From Massilia rhizosphaerae (GTDB taxonomy: Bacteria > Pseudomonadota > Gammaproteobacteria > Burkholderiales > Burkholderiaceae_D), in the NCBI RefSeq assembly GCF_016093545.1, contig NZ_JADKYX010000002.1:248001-312000 (forward strand): DNA of 64,000 nt, in the 5' to 3' direction. Below, piece after piece: positions 48,101 to 59,482 of the stretch (position 1 is the first letter of the stretch; the number at the start of each line of letters is the position of its first letter). The position numbers and the translations under genes were made by a program. Below the pieces are notes generated by a model. The model ran no database searches. It was not told where the DNA came from and was given only the letters and a program-made list of their open reading frames with translations.

Positions 48101-48479
48101 CGGCGCCGAGGCGGCGCTGGAAGCGTCGCTGGAAGGCTTGTCCGGCCTGCTCGACGCGGCGCTGGACGCCATCCGCGCGGCGCAGCCCGCGCCCGCCGGC
48201 GCGCCGCATGCCGCAGCGAACGGCCACGCCGCGCGTCCCGTGGCCGACCTGGACCGCGCGCGGCGCGCGGGCAACGCCCTGCGCGACGCGCTCAAGCGCG
48301 GCGGCCTGGACGATGCCGCGCTGGCCGGACTGGCGGCCGCCACCAGCGGCCATCCGCTGGCCGCCCGCGTGGCCCAGGTGCACGCCGCCATTTCCGATTT
48401 CGAGTTCGACCTCGCCCTGCAACAACTTGACGCCGTGCTGGCCGCCATCGACGAACCGGCACAGGAGATGACCGAATGA
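45102..48479 (+). CDS. MHYT-PAS-PAS hybrid sensor histidine kinase with receiver and Hpt domains
   Basis: A 1125-residue inner-membrane sensor. The N-terminal seven-TM MHYT domain (about 15-250) has three repeats of the motif (MHFIGM, MHYAGM, MHYTGM), thought to bind copper and sense gases such as oxygen or NO. Two PAS/PAC modules follow (about 265-520), then HisKA with phospho-His in M-S-H-E-I-R-T-P near 545, HATPase (about 660-760), a receiver with phospho-Asp in I-L-M-D-F-Q-M-P near 826, and an Hpt domain (His near 966). Start 45102 gives MLSVFTLP before the first helix. The stop overlaps the HD-GYP regulator (ATGA), its likely output. Confidence 0.95.
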   Translation: MLSVFTLPSDPSLLSYGLYTPKLVALSVLVAIFASWMGLQIAGQAAANRAQRWIILGTGSLSLGAGVWAMHFIGMLAFDLCTNVDYDPAVTILSSLPSIAASFVALAVIARERLGGWGLLAGGVLVGAGIGVMHYAGMAGMRMGLELRYDPLMFGLSIVVAVVLATLALWVRFGLSSLSHRLSEQRRLLLAAVVMGCAISGMHYTGMAAARFVGQVDKLAPHQASNDTFLALAITLIVVAFTVFVLAANGLLRYRQMFRELSRSEAWMRALLTTTVDGVITVDRQGIIREFNASAERIFGWRRDEIVGRNIRLVIADAAASEEAGLLRSLRTGEISASARGADVTGRRKDGSIVPIRRALGHARLDQQDLFVCFITDITERRMMEHALRASEQQFRSLIGNIPGISYRSCLVDGEAPMLFISDAVERVTGYPARDFLGTAPRRTFAPLIHAADRVRTSETIAAALREDRPYLVEYRLLHADGSTRWMWENGTGVRNEAGELCWLDGVILDITERRHMEDALRDAKENAEQAAAARANFVANMSHEIRTPMNSILGFTDVLLDGELDADQRRHLDTIRSAGRALLRLLNEILDTAKLEKGAVELEQNDYNLLSLIDELSSTLAANARAKGLHVDIQYDPLLPTCLRGDELRVRQVLTNLLDNAIKFTEQGSVTLRAEFKDEQLHFMVSDTGIGIAPERLSAIFEPFTQADASMTRRFGGTGLGTTISKQLVELMGGRIWAESEPGRGTTFHVVLPLVLARFAPQQPRVRTAAALPPLRVLVADDVPQNQELLQLLLARRGHTMTAVGDGAAVVDVAAREAFDVILMDFQMPTIDGLAATRLIRRQAAETGRPRVPIIAMTASVLAEHRRASFDAGMDGFASKPVDWFALSHEIARVLGLGPGHQADDLPAQQRQTLNRHGGLRRWSGKEDAYLEALAHFAAQHGSLGATLAAQSTAADYRALRMQAHKVRGIAANLGLELLADALDKLEGLVDGDSGKLYPGAEAALEASLEGLSGLLDAALDAIRAAQPAPAGAPHAAANGHAARPVADLDRARRAGNALRDALKRGGLDDAALAGLAAATSGHPLAARVAQVHAAISDFEFDLALQQLDAVLAAIDEPAQEMTE

Positions 48480-49498
48480 CCACCGTCACCCAACCGCTGA
48501 TTCTCGCGGTCGACGACGAAGCCAGCAACCTGCAGTTGCTGCGCCAGATCCTGCAAGACCACTACCGCCTGCGCTTCGCCAAGGATGGCCCGCGCGCGCT
48601 GGAACTGGCGCGCGAAGAACTGCCCGACCTGATCCTGCTCGACGTGATGATGCCCGGCATGAGCGGCTACGAAGTGTGCGCCGCCCTCAAGGCCGACCCG
48701 GCGCTGGCGGGCGTTCCCGTGATCTTCGTGACCGCCCTGAACGACACGGACGACGAGCTGGAGGGCTTCGAGGCCGGCGCCGTCGACTACATCACGAAGC
48801 CCGTCAGCCCGCCGATCGTGCGCGCGCGCGTGCGCACCCACCTGTCGCTCGTGCGCATGGACGAACTGCGCGCCTCGCGCCTGGAAATCGTGCAGCGCCT
48901 CGGCCTGGCCGCCGAATACAAGGACAACGAGACCGGCCTGCACGTCATCCGCATGAGCCATTTCGCCCGGATTCTCGGGCTGGCCGCCGGCATGACGGAA
49001 GCGGAAGCCGACGACCTGCTGCACGCCGCGCCCATGCACGACGTCGGCAAGATCGGCATCCCCGACCGCGTGCTGCAGAAACCCGGACCCCTCGATCCGG
49101 ACGAATGGCGGATCATGCAGAGTCACGCGCAGATCGGCGCCGAGATCATCGGCCGGCACGACCACGGCGTGCTGGCGCTGGCGCGCAACATCGCCCTCAC
49201 CCACCATGAGAAATGGGACGGCAGCGGCTATCCGAACGGCCTGGCCGGCGCCGCGATCCCGCTCGAAGGCCGCATCTGCGCCATCGTCGACGTGTTCGAC
49301 GCGTTGACGTCGGTCCGGCCGTACAAGAAAGCGTGGACGGAAAGCGAGGCGCTCGACTTCCTCGTCAAGCAGAAGGGCAAGCATTTCGATCCGGTGCTGG
49401 TCGACCTGTTCCTCGCCCAGATGCCGGCGATCCGCGCGATTCGCGAGCGGTGGGCGGAGCAGGATGTGGAGCCGGCGGCGGTTGCCGCGGCGGCGTGA
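48476..49498 (+). CDS. REC/HD-GYP response regulator (RpfG-type cyclic-di-GMP phosphodiesterase)
   Basis: A 340-residue cytoplasmic protein. The receiver domain (about 10-125) has its phospho-Asp in I-L-L-D-V-M-M-P. The HD-GYP domain (about 145-325) has the metal-site H-D-V-G-K-I-G near 187 and the H-H-E-K-W-D-G-S-G-Y-P signature near 249, expected for active cyclic-di-GMP hydrolysis. It overlaps the hybrid kinase gene by four bases, so both form a phosphorelay unit. Confidence 0.96.
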   Translation: MTTVTQPLILAVDDEASNLQLLRQILQDHYRLRFAKDGPRALELAREELPDLILLDVMMPGMSGYEVCAALKADPALAGVPVIFVTALNDTDDELEGFEAGAVDYITKPVSPPIVRARVRTHLSLVRMDELRASRLEIVQRLGLAAEYKDNETGLHVIRMSHFARILGLAAGMTEAEADDLLHAAPMHDVGKIGIPDRVLQKPGPLDPDEWRIMQSHAQIGAEIIGRHDHGVLALARNIALTHHEKWDGSGYPNGLAGAAIPLEGRICAIVDVFDALTSVRPYKKAWTESEALDFLVKQKGKHFDPVLVDLFLAQMPAIRAIRERWAEQDVEPAAVAAAA

Positions 49499-49518
49499 CA
49501 TGTACGGATGTAACAATC

Positions 49519-49543
49519 GTAGGGTGGGCACCCCGTGCCCACC
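49519..49543. repeat. REP element (GTAG plus perfect hairpin)
   Basis: GTAG (49519-49522) is followed by GGTGGGCAC-CCC-GTGCCCACC, a perfect 9-bp stem. An identical copy lies at 59445-59469. Both lie between convergent genes; GTAG plus hairpin is the classic REP form. Confidence 0.9.
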
Positions 49544-49548
49544 AATCG

Positions 49549-50712
49549 TTACCCCAATCGCGGCGCGGCGGCCAAACGCACTTCCGCCTTGCGCCCCACC
49601 AGTTCCTGGTACAGGCGCACATAGTTGTCGGCCATCTGCGCCGACGTGAACAACTGCCAGTAGCGCGCCTCGGCCCGCTGACCCATCTCGCGCGCCGCCT
49701 GCGGATCGTTCCACAGCTGCGCCATCGCGGCGCGCAAGGCCACGTGGTCGGACGGCGGCACGACCAGCCCCGTCTCGCCGTGCACGTTGATGTAGGTGGT
49801 GCCCGTGCCGATCTCGCTGGAGATCATCGGCTTGCCGTACATCGCGCCTTCCAGCAGCGAGATGCCGAACGCTTCCGAGCGCAGGTGCGACGGGAAGGCG
49901 ACGGCGTAGCAAAGCTTGAGCAGCGCGGCCTTGTCGAGGTCGTCGACGGGGCCGACGAACTGCACCCGCGTCAGGCCCAGGCGCGCGGCGTGCGCCTTCA
50001 GTTCCGCCTCGATCGGCCCGGCGCCGACGATCACGACCGGGTAATCCGTGCCGGCCACGGCGTCGAGCAGGATGTGCAGGCCCTTGTAATAGCGCAGCAC
50101 GCCCACGAACAGGAAGAATTTCGGACCGACCCGCGCGCGCCAGTGGTCCAGGCGGGCCTGGTCCGGTTCCGGATAGCTGGATTTATCGAGGCCGAACGTG
50201 ATCACCCGCGTCTTGTCGCGGTACCGGTCGAGCACGGCCGACGACGCCAGGTAGTTCGGCGACGTGGCGACGATCGTGTCGACGCTTGCAAGGAAACGAT
50301 GCTTGAGCGGCTGGTACAGCTTCAGCAAGGCTTTCTGGCGCACGATGTCCGAGTGGTAGGTGACGACGGTCGGCTTGTCGATGCGCGCCAAAAAGTGCGC
50401 CATGTCCATGAAGGGCCACGGGAAATGGTAGTGCACGACGTCGGCTTCCGCCGCCATGCGGGCCAGCTTGCCGATCGCCTGCACCGACACCGCGTTCGAC
50501 GCCACCTCGAAATTCAGGGGCACGCGGTGCACCGTGTGGCCTTCGTAGTCGAACGGTTCCAGGCGGCGGTCGCGCGACAGCGACAATACCTGGTTCGTGA
50601 TGCCCAAACGCCCTGTCCCCACGCACATCTGACGAATGACCTGTTCGACGCCGCCCACGGAGTCGGGGAAATAGGTCTTGTAGAAGTGGAGGACACGCAT
50701 GGGCTTGGACAT
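49549..50712 (-). CDS. Family 4 glycosyltransferase
   Basis: A 387-residue GT-B enzyme. The N-terminal acceptor domain opens VLHFYKTYFPDSVGGVEQVI; the C-terminal nucleotide-sugar domain has FFLFVGVLRYYKGLHILLDAV, the SHLRSEAFGISLLEGAMYGKPMI segment and the E-x7-E type glutamates. It lies at the end of the rmd/gmd cluster and probably adds GDP-D-rhamnose or mannose to a surface polysaccharide. Start 50712 (MSKPMRVLHF) is used; an internal ATG at 50700 is possible since neither has a clear ribosome site. Confidence 0.92.
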   Translation of the reverse strand: MSKPMRVLHFYKTYFPDSVGGVEQVIRQMCVGTGRLGITNQVLSLSRDRRLEPFDYEGHTVHRVPLNFEVASNAVSVQAIGKLARMAAEADVVHYHFPWPFMDMAHFLARIDKPTVVTYHSDIVRQKALLKLYQPLKHRFLASVDTIVATSPNYLASSAVLDRYRDKTRVITFGLDKSSYPEPDQARLDHWRARVGPKFFLFVGVLRYYKGLHILLDAVAGTDYPVVIVGAGPIEAELKAHAARLGLTRVQFVGPVDDLDKAALLKLCYAVAFPSHLRSEAFGISLLEGAMYGKPMISSEIGTGTTYINVHGETGLVVPPSDHVALRAAMAQLWNDPQAAREMGQRAEARYWQLFTSAQMADNYVRLYQELVGRKAEVRLAAAPRLG

Positions 50713-50729
50713 GAGGACGGTCGGTTGCT

Positions 50730-51986
50730 TCAGAGGAGAGAACGGTAGACGGCGGCCGTGAGGCGCCCCGTCGCGTTCCAGGTCAGCTGGGCGGCGCGTG
50801 CGCGCCCGGCCGTGATGCAGCGCGCCCGCGCGGCGGATTCGCGCGCCAGCGTGAGCATGGCGTCGGCGATCGCGCCCGTGTCGAGCGGATCGACGTCGAG
50901 CGCCGCGCCGGCCGTCACTTCCGGCAACGACGTCGTGTTCGAGGCGACGACCGGCACGCCCGACGCGAACGCTTCCACGACCGGGATGCCGAAGCCTTCG
51001 TACAGCGAGGCGAACACGAACACGCCCGCGCCCGCGTACACGTGACGCAGCTCGGTGTTGTCGGTGAGGTGGTTCAGCCACACGACGTTGGCGCCATCCT
51101 GCACGGCGGCGGCGATGCGGCGCAGGATCTTTTCCGAACGCGCGCCGGCGCTGCCGACGATGACGAGCTGACGCTCCGCGCGCACGGCGGCCGGCAGCGA
51201 CAGATAAGCGTCCAGCAGGCGTTCGACGTTCTTGCGCGGCTGCAGCGTGCCCACGAACAGGAAATACCCTGGCCGCAAGCCGTTGGCCTGCAAGGTCATC
51301 GCCACGGCGTGCGCCGGCGGCGGATCGAGCCATTCGTCGTCCACGCCGCACGGCACGACGGTGATGCGGCGCTCGTCGATGCCGAAGCAGCCGACCAGTT
51401 CGTCGATGGCGAAGTGCGACAGCGCGATCACGTGGTCGGCCTTTTGCGCGGCCTTGCGCTGCAGCCAGTTCTTCAGGCCGCGCAGGCGCGGGTTGCACCA
51501 CTCGGGATGCTTGACCGGCAAGGCATCGTGCAGGCTCGCCACGACGGGGCAATCCATGCGCACGACGCGGTAGTCCGTCACGTGGAACACGTCCACGGGC
51601 ATGTGCACGCGGTGCCCGTTCGGCGTCACGAGGTCGACGAAGGACGCGCGCTCGAACGAGTGGGGCAGCGCCTCACCGGCCGAGACCACCCCCGAGCTGC
51701 GCAGGCGCGGCCAGGAATACGGCTGCATCGTGCAGCCGGCACGCGGAAGGTGACGCAGCAATGCCTGCGTATAAACGCCGATGCCGTCCAGGTGTCCGCC
51801 CGTGAAGGCCGGCTCGATCATGGTCGTGCCGATGCCGACGCGCAGGTCGGGCAGCGCTTCCGCATCGTTCGCCGCGGCCGGCACCTCGCGGAGGCGGTCC
51901 TGCTGGCCGGCCGTGCCGTCCGCTCGTCGTTTGGGAAGACCCAGTTCGATCATGGTCGTGTCCAGGCCGGTCGGCAGTCTGCTCAC
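50730..51986 (-). CDS. Family 4 glycosyltransferase, WbpY/mannosyl-type
   Basis: A 418-residue GT-B glycosyltransferase. The fold starts after a leader of about 45 residues at LRVGIGTTMIEPAFTGGHLDGIGVYT. The C-terminal donor domain shows YFLFVGTLQPRKNVERLLDAY and ASLYEGFGIPVVEAFASGVPVVAS with the paired glutamates. A GTG start at 51986 overlaps the rmd stop (GTGA); an ATG at 51953 would shorten the leader. With gmd, rmd and the neighbouring GT it resembles D-rhamnan or mannan assembly genes. Confidence 0.9.
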   Translation of the reverse strand: MSRLPTGLDTTMIELGLPKRRADGTAGQQDRLREVPAAANDAEALPDLRVGIGTTMIEPAFTGGHLDGIGVYTQALLRHLPRAGCTMQPYSWPRLRSSGVVSAGEALPHSFERASFVDLVTPNGHRVHMPVDVFHVTDYRVVRMDCPVVASLHDALPVKHPEWCNPRLRGLKNWLQRKAAQKADHVIALSHFAIDELVGCFGIDERRITVVPCGVDDEWLDPPPAHAVAMTLQANGLRPGYFLFVGTLQPRKNVERLLDAYLSLPAAVRAERQLVIVGSAGARSEKILRRIAAAVQDGANVVWLNHLTDNTELRHVYAGAGVFVFASLYEGFGIPVVEAFASGVPVVASNTTSLPEVTAGAALDVDPLDTGAIADAMLTLARESAARARCITAGRARAAQLTWNATGRLTAAVYRSLL

Positions 51987-52936
51987 GCGCGATACATCCA
52001 GCGCAAGGTGTCGACCAGCGGGGTGGGCTCGATGGCGCCGATCGCATCGGTCAGCTTGGCGTTGCTGCCGGACAAGGTGAGCACCTCGTTGGCGCGCACG
52101 AAGGCCGGGTTGACGTGCACTTCGATGCGGTAGCCGGCGATGTCGCTCATCGTGTCGATCAGGCTTTCCAGCGAATGCAAGCGGCCGGAGCAGACGTTGA
52201 AGACTTCCCCGCCCGGCGCCGCCGCGAGCAGGCGGCGGTAGCTCTTCGCGACCGTGCGCACGTCGGAAAAGTCGCGCGCGACCGCCAGGTTGCCCAGCTC
52301 GATGCGGCGCGCGCCCTTGCGGAAGTGCGACACGATCTTGGGCAGCAGGAAGTTCTCGCTCTGGCCGACGCCCGTGTAGTTGAACGGACGGGCGATCACG
52401 ATCGGCAGCTTGTCCATCCACAGGCGCGCCATGTATTCCATCGCGAGCTTGCTGACGGCGTAGTCGTTGGCCGGCGCGGGCGGCACGCACTCGTCGATGA
52501 CCGGCACCGTCGCATTGCCGTAGATGTTCGCCGACGAGGCGAGCAGCACGCTGGACGGTTTATGGGAACCGTTCGCCAGCGCTTCCAGCAGGTTGCGGGT
52601 GCCGACCACGTTGACGCGGTACATTTGCTCGGCGTCGTTGTGGGCCACGAACGCGATGGCGGCCAGGTGGACGACCACGTCCGGCCGGACCTGTTCGATC
52701 ATGGCGGCCAGCGCGGCGCGGTCGTTCAGGTCGACGGTGAAGATGTCCGGTCCGGTCTCGTCGCCCGGCAGCACCGTGCCGTGGACGTGGTAGCCCGCCG
52801 CGGTCAGCTCGCGCGCCACGTAGTAGCCGGTGAAGCCGCGCAGGCCGGTGATGAGGGCGCGCTTGCCCTCCCCTTCGCGCGGCTCGCTCAGCGGCTCCAT
52901 CATCCGGACGAGATCTTCCGAGACCAGGCGGTTCAT
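51983..52936 (-). CDS. rmd: GDP-6-deoxy-D-mannose reductase-like epimerase/dehydratase
   Basis: A 317-residue extended SDR enzyme. The Rossmann motif G-L-R-G-F-T-G is near residue 31, preceded by a 25-residue leader, and the catalytic Tyr-x3-Lys is in Y-A-V-S-K near 155. It follows gmd by one base and should reduce GDP-4-keto-6-deoxy-mannose to GDP-D-rhamnose. The alternative, a GDP-fucose synthase, is less likely because the fcl-specific pattern is absent. It is coupled to the next glycosyltransferase (GTGA). Confidence 0.85.
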   Translation of the reverse strand: MNRLVSEDLVRMMEPLSEPREGEGKRALITGLRGFTGYYVARELTAAGYHVHGTVLPGDETGPDIFTVDLNDRAALAAMIEQVRPDVVVHLAAIAFVAHNDAEQMYRVNVVGTRNLLEALANGSHKPSSVLLASSANIYGNATVPVIDECVPPAPANDYAVSKLAMEYMARLWMDKLPIVIARPFNYTGVGQSENFLLPKIVSHFRKGARRIELGNLAVARDFSDVRTVAKSYRRLLAAAPGGEVFNVCSGRLHSLESLIDTMSDIAGYRIEVHVNPAFVRANEVLTLSGSNAKLTDAIGAIEPTPLVDTLRWMYRA

Positions 52937-52937
52937 G

Positions 52938-56655
<3,718 letters not shown>

Positions 56656-56758
56656 GCTTTGCTGCCTTCCTGAACTGACCTGACGGGGGGTCTCCGATTT
56701 TAGCAGAGTGTCACGTGCCCCCGCGTACGTATTTCTTGGTATCGACAGCCGCTACCAA

Positions 56759-56783
56759 GGCCGGGTAGCATGGCAACCCGGCC
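56759..56783. other. Hairpin between the carboxymuconolactone-type gene and maeB
   Basis: GGCCGGGT (56759-56766) pairs with ACCCGGCC (56776-56783) around a 9-base loop. It lies 11 bp after the peroxidase-like gene's stop; no U-tract follows, so termination is uncertain. Confidence 0.5.
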
Positions 56784-56794
56784 CGTCGCCCGCG

Positions 56795-57331
56795 TCAGGC
56801 CGGCGCTTTCGGGAAATCCAGCGCCGTGTCGTTGATACGGTTGAGCAGGTTCGTGAACGTGATGCTGGAGATCGCGAAGATCGTGTCCACCACCTGCGCA
56901 TCCGTGTAGCCGGCCGCCTTGACGGCCTCGACGACGGGCTGCGCCACCGTGCCGCGGCTACCGACGACGTCCCGCACGAACGTCGACAGCGCGTCCAGTT
57001 TCGCGTCCCCGCCCGGCGTGCCGCGGCGCGCCGCCAGGATCGCGTCCGCCGGCAGGCCGGCGGCCTTGCCGGCCAGCGTGTGCGCGGCCAGGCAGTAATC
57101 GCAGGCGTTCACTTCGCTGACGGCCAGCTTGATCACTTCGATCTCCTTCTTCGACAGGCTCGTGTCGGCCAACTTCGCATCGAAGTTCAGCAGGGCTTCG
57201 AGCGCCACGGGACTGTTGCTGCCGATGGTGTCGTAGGCGTTCGGAACTTTGCCCAGCTTGGCTTTGACGGCGGCGAACAGGTCGGCGGCGCGGCCGGTGG
57301 CGTTGGATCCCAAGGCATTCAGACGGCTCAT
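56795..57331 (-). CDS. Carboxymuconolactone decarboxylase/AhpD-family peroxidase-like protein
   Basis: A 178-residue protein with the redox C-D-Y-C-L-A-A-H motif (about residues 70-77), where the two Cys and the His form the AhpD-type active site. Such proteins reduce peroxides or organic hydroperoxides. The start at 57331 (MSRLNALGSN) is family-like, with an AAAGGAAAG ribosome site upstream. An AraC regulator is transcribed divergently 126 bp away, an arrangement often seen for this family. Confidence 0.9.
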   Translation of the reverse strand: MSRLNALGSNATGRAADLFAAVKAKLGKVPNAYDTIGSNSPVALEALLNFDAKLADTSLSKKEIEVIKLAVSEVNACDYCLAAHTLAGKAAGLPADAILAARRGTPGGDAKLDALSTFVRDVVGSRGTVAQPVVEAVKAAGYTDAQVVDTIFAISSITFTNLLNRINDTALDFPKAPA

Positions 57332-57457
57332 GATCTTTCCTTTCTTCGTTCGTGGATGAAATGCCGTTTGGCATGGAAAGAAGTCTAGGCCGGTTGGTCG
57401 ATACAATGAATTCCCAGATGCTGCGATAATTTGCTCAATCGTCTCATCTGGACACCC

Positions 57458-58393
57458 ATGGACACCCTCAGCCGCCTGCTTTCCCTGTACACGATCCGCA
57501 CCTCGCTCGACATCCGCTGCGAACTGGCGGCGCCCTGGGTATTGGACGAACCGGCCGCGACGCCGGGCGTGGCGCCGTTCCACGTGATCGTCGACGGCGG
57601 CGCCCGTGTCGACGCCCCGGGCCACGACGCGCTGTACCTCGCGGCCGGCGACGTCGTCGTCTTCCCCGGCGGCAGCGCGCACCGCCTGCACGCGGGCCCG
57701 GCCGCTGACGCCCTTCCGATCCGCGCGCTCGCCGGCGACGGGCCGCTGCAACGCAAGGCCAACGACGGCACCGGGCCCGGCACCGCCATCCTGTGCGGCA
57801 GCTTCGTGTTCGAGGGCGCCGCGCGCCGGGCCCTCGTGCGCGCCCTGCCCGCCGTCATGGTCGTGCGCGCCAGCCGGGCCGGCGACTTTCCCGGCCTGCA
57901 TTCGCTCGTCCGGCTGCTGCAGCACGAGACGGCGCAGGTCCGTCCCGGCGGCGACGTCGTCGTCGCCCAGTTGTCCGGCGCCCTGTTCGCGCTGCTGCTG
58001 CGCGCCTGGCTGGCCGGCACGCAGCACGATGCGCCGGGCCTGTTCGCCGTCCTGGCCGACCGGCGCCTGGGCAATGCGCTCGCCCGCATGCTGGAAGCGC
58101 CCGAGCGGGCGTGGAAGGTGGAAGACCTGGCCGACGCCTGCCACATGTCGCGCGCGACGTTTGCGCGCCTGTTCGCGCGCCTGTGCGGGATGCCGCCGGC
58201 CGACATGTTGACCCAGCTGCGCATGGCGCGCGCCGCGCGCGCGCTGCTGCAGGGCGAAGGCGCCGTGGGCGACGTGGCGCTGGCCGTCGGCTACCAATCG
58301 GAAGCGGCGTTCAACCGCGTGTTCAAGCGCCATTACGGCATCGGCCCCGGCGGCTACCGGCGCACGGCCCACCAGGCGGGCCTGCCGGATTAG
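57458..58393 (+). CDS. AraC-family regulator with N-terminal cupin domain
   Basis: A 311-residue protein. The N-terminal AraC_binding_2/cupin_6 domain (about 1-170) includes PFHVIVDGGARVD and YLAAGDVVVFPGGSAHRL. The C-terminal double helix-turn-helix (about 205-305) includes MSRATFARLFARLCGMPPADMLTQ and VGYQSEAAFNRVFKRHYGIGPGGYR. Divergent from the AhpD-like gene, which it likely controls. The inducer is unknown. It is followed 9 bp later by thiL. Confidence 0.92.
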   Translation: MDTLSRLLSLYTIRTSLDIRCELAAPWVLDEPAATPGVAPFHVIVDGGARVDAPGHDALYLAAGDVVVFPGGSAHRLHAGPAADALPIRALAGDGPLQRKANDGTGPGTAILCGSFVFEGAARRALVRALPAVMVVRASRAGDFPGLHSLVRLLQHETAQVRPGGDVVVAQLSGALFALLLRAWLAGTQHDAPGLFAVLADRRLGNALARMLEAPERAWKVEDLADACHMSRATFARLFARLCGMPPADMLTQLRMARAARALLQGEGAVGDVALAVGYQSEAAFNRVFKRHYGIGPGGYRRTAHQAGLPD

Positions 58394-58402
58394 AATCGCG
58401 CC

Positions 58403-59377
58403 ATGCTCTCCGAATTCGACCTCATCAAACGCTACTTCCAGCGCGACCGCGCGCCCGGCCCGAACACCGTCCTCGGCGTCGGCGACGACTGCGCGCTGCT
58501 TTCTCCCACGCCCGGCAAGCTGCTGGCCATCTCGTCCGACATGCTCGTCGAAGACCGCCATTTCTTCGCCGGTGCCGACCCGTTCACGCTCGGCCACAAA
58601 TGCCTGGCCGTGAATTTGTCCGACCTGGCCGCGATGGGCGCGCGCCCGCTCGGCTTCACCCTGGCGCTGTCCTTGCCGGCGGCGGAACCGGACTGGCTCG
58701 ATGCCTTCTCGCGCGGCCTGTTCGCGCTGGCCGACGCCCACGGCTGCGAACTGCTGGGCGGCGACACGACCAAGGGTCCGCTGAACATCTGCATCACGAT
58801 CTTCGGCGAATTGGCGCCCGGCCAGGCATTGCGCCGCGACGCCGCGCGCACGGGCGACGACATCTGGATCTCGGGCACGCTGGGCGACGCGCGCCTGTGG
58901 CTGGCCGCGCGCCGCAGCGAAGTGGCGCTCGACGCCGCCGACCACGCCGCCACCGGAGAACGCATGCACGCGCCGACGCCGCGGGTCGCGCTCGGGTGCC
59001 TGCTGGCGGAAGGCGGCCTCGCGCATGCGGCGCTCGACGTCTCGGACGGCCTTGTCGGCGATTTGAAGCACATCCTGGCCGCGTCGCGCGTGGGCGCCGT
59101 GCTCGACGTCGACGCGCTGCCCAGCGGCCCGGCGCTGGCGCGCCAGCCGCGCGCCTTGCGCCGCCGCTTCGCCGCGGCGGGAGGCGACGATTACGAATTG
59201 TGCTTTACGGCGCCGGTCGAGACGCGCACGGCGATTCTTGCGGCCGGTGCGGCCTGCGCGACGGCGGTCACGCGCGTGGGCACGATCACGGCGGAGGCGG
59301 GGTTGCGGCTGGTCGATGCGGACGGCGCCGCGCTCGATCTGCAACTGGCCGGCTGGGACCATTTCAGCCCCGGTTAA
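58403..59377 (+). CDS. thiL: Thiamine-monophosphate kinase
   Basis: A 324-residue enzyme making thiamine diphosphate from thiamine phosphate with ATP. The AIR-synthase-type fold shows LGVGDDCALLSPTPGK (residues about 25-42), SSDMLVEDRHFF, HKCLAVNLSDLAAMGARP and LDVSDGLVGDLKHI. Normal length. No other thiamine genes are nearby. A REP pair separates it from the convergent signalling gene. Confidence 0.96.
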   Translation: MLSEFDLIKRYFQRDRAPGPNTVLGVGDDCALLSPTPGKLLAISSDMLVEDRHFFAGADPFTLGHKCLAVNLSDLAAMGARPLGFTLALSLPAAEPDWLDAFSRGLFALADAHGCELLGGDTTKGPLNICITIFGELAPGQALRRDAARTGDDIWISGTLGDARLWLAARRSEVALDAADHAATGERMHAPTPRVALGCLLAEGGLAHAALDVSDGLVGDLKHILAASRVGAVLDVDALPSGPALARQPRALRRRFAAAGGDDYELCFTAPVETRTAILAAGAACATAVTRVGTITAEAGLRLVDADGAALDLQLAGWDHFSPG

Positions 59378-59386
59378 CGGTCGATT

Positions 59387-59469
59387 GGTGGGCGGAGGCA
59401 ATGCCCCCGGCATTACCTCCCCGCCCACCCTACGCATCGACAACGTAGGGTGGGCACCCCGTGCCCACC
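59387..59469. repeat. BIME-like pair of inverted REP elements
   Basis: The left hairpin (59387-59429, GGTGGGCGGAGG with CCTCC and CGCCCACC, inner AATGCC/GGCATT stem) is followed by CTAC (59430-59433). The right unit is GTAG plus GGTGGGCAC-CCC-GTGCCCACC (59445-59469), identical to the copy at 49519. The two point toward each other. They lie between convergent genes, where they may also end both transcripts. Confidence 0.9.
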
Positions 59470-59482
59470 AAATGCATGCACA

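Noticed and set aside
45018..48425. A frame of over 1100 codons antisense to the MHYT hybrid kinase
   Set aside because: The composition is low-complexity Arg/Gln/His typical of antisense reading; the plus strand has full domain order and motifs.
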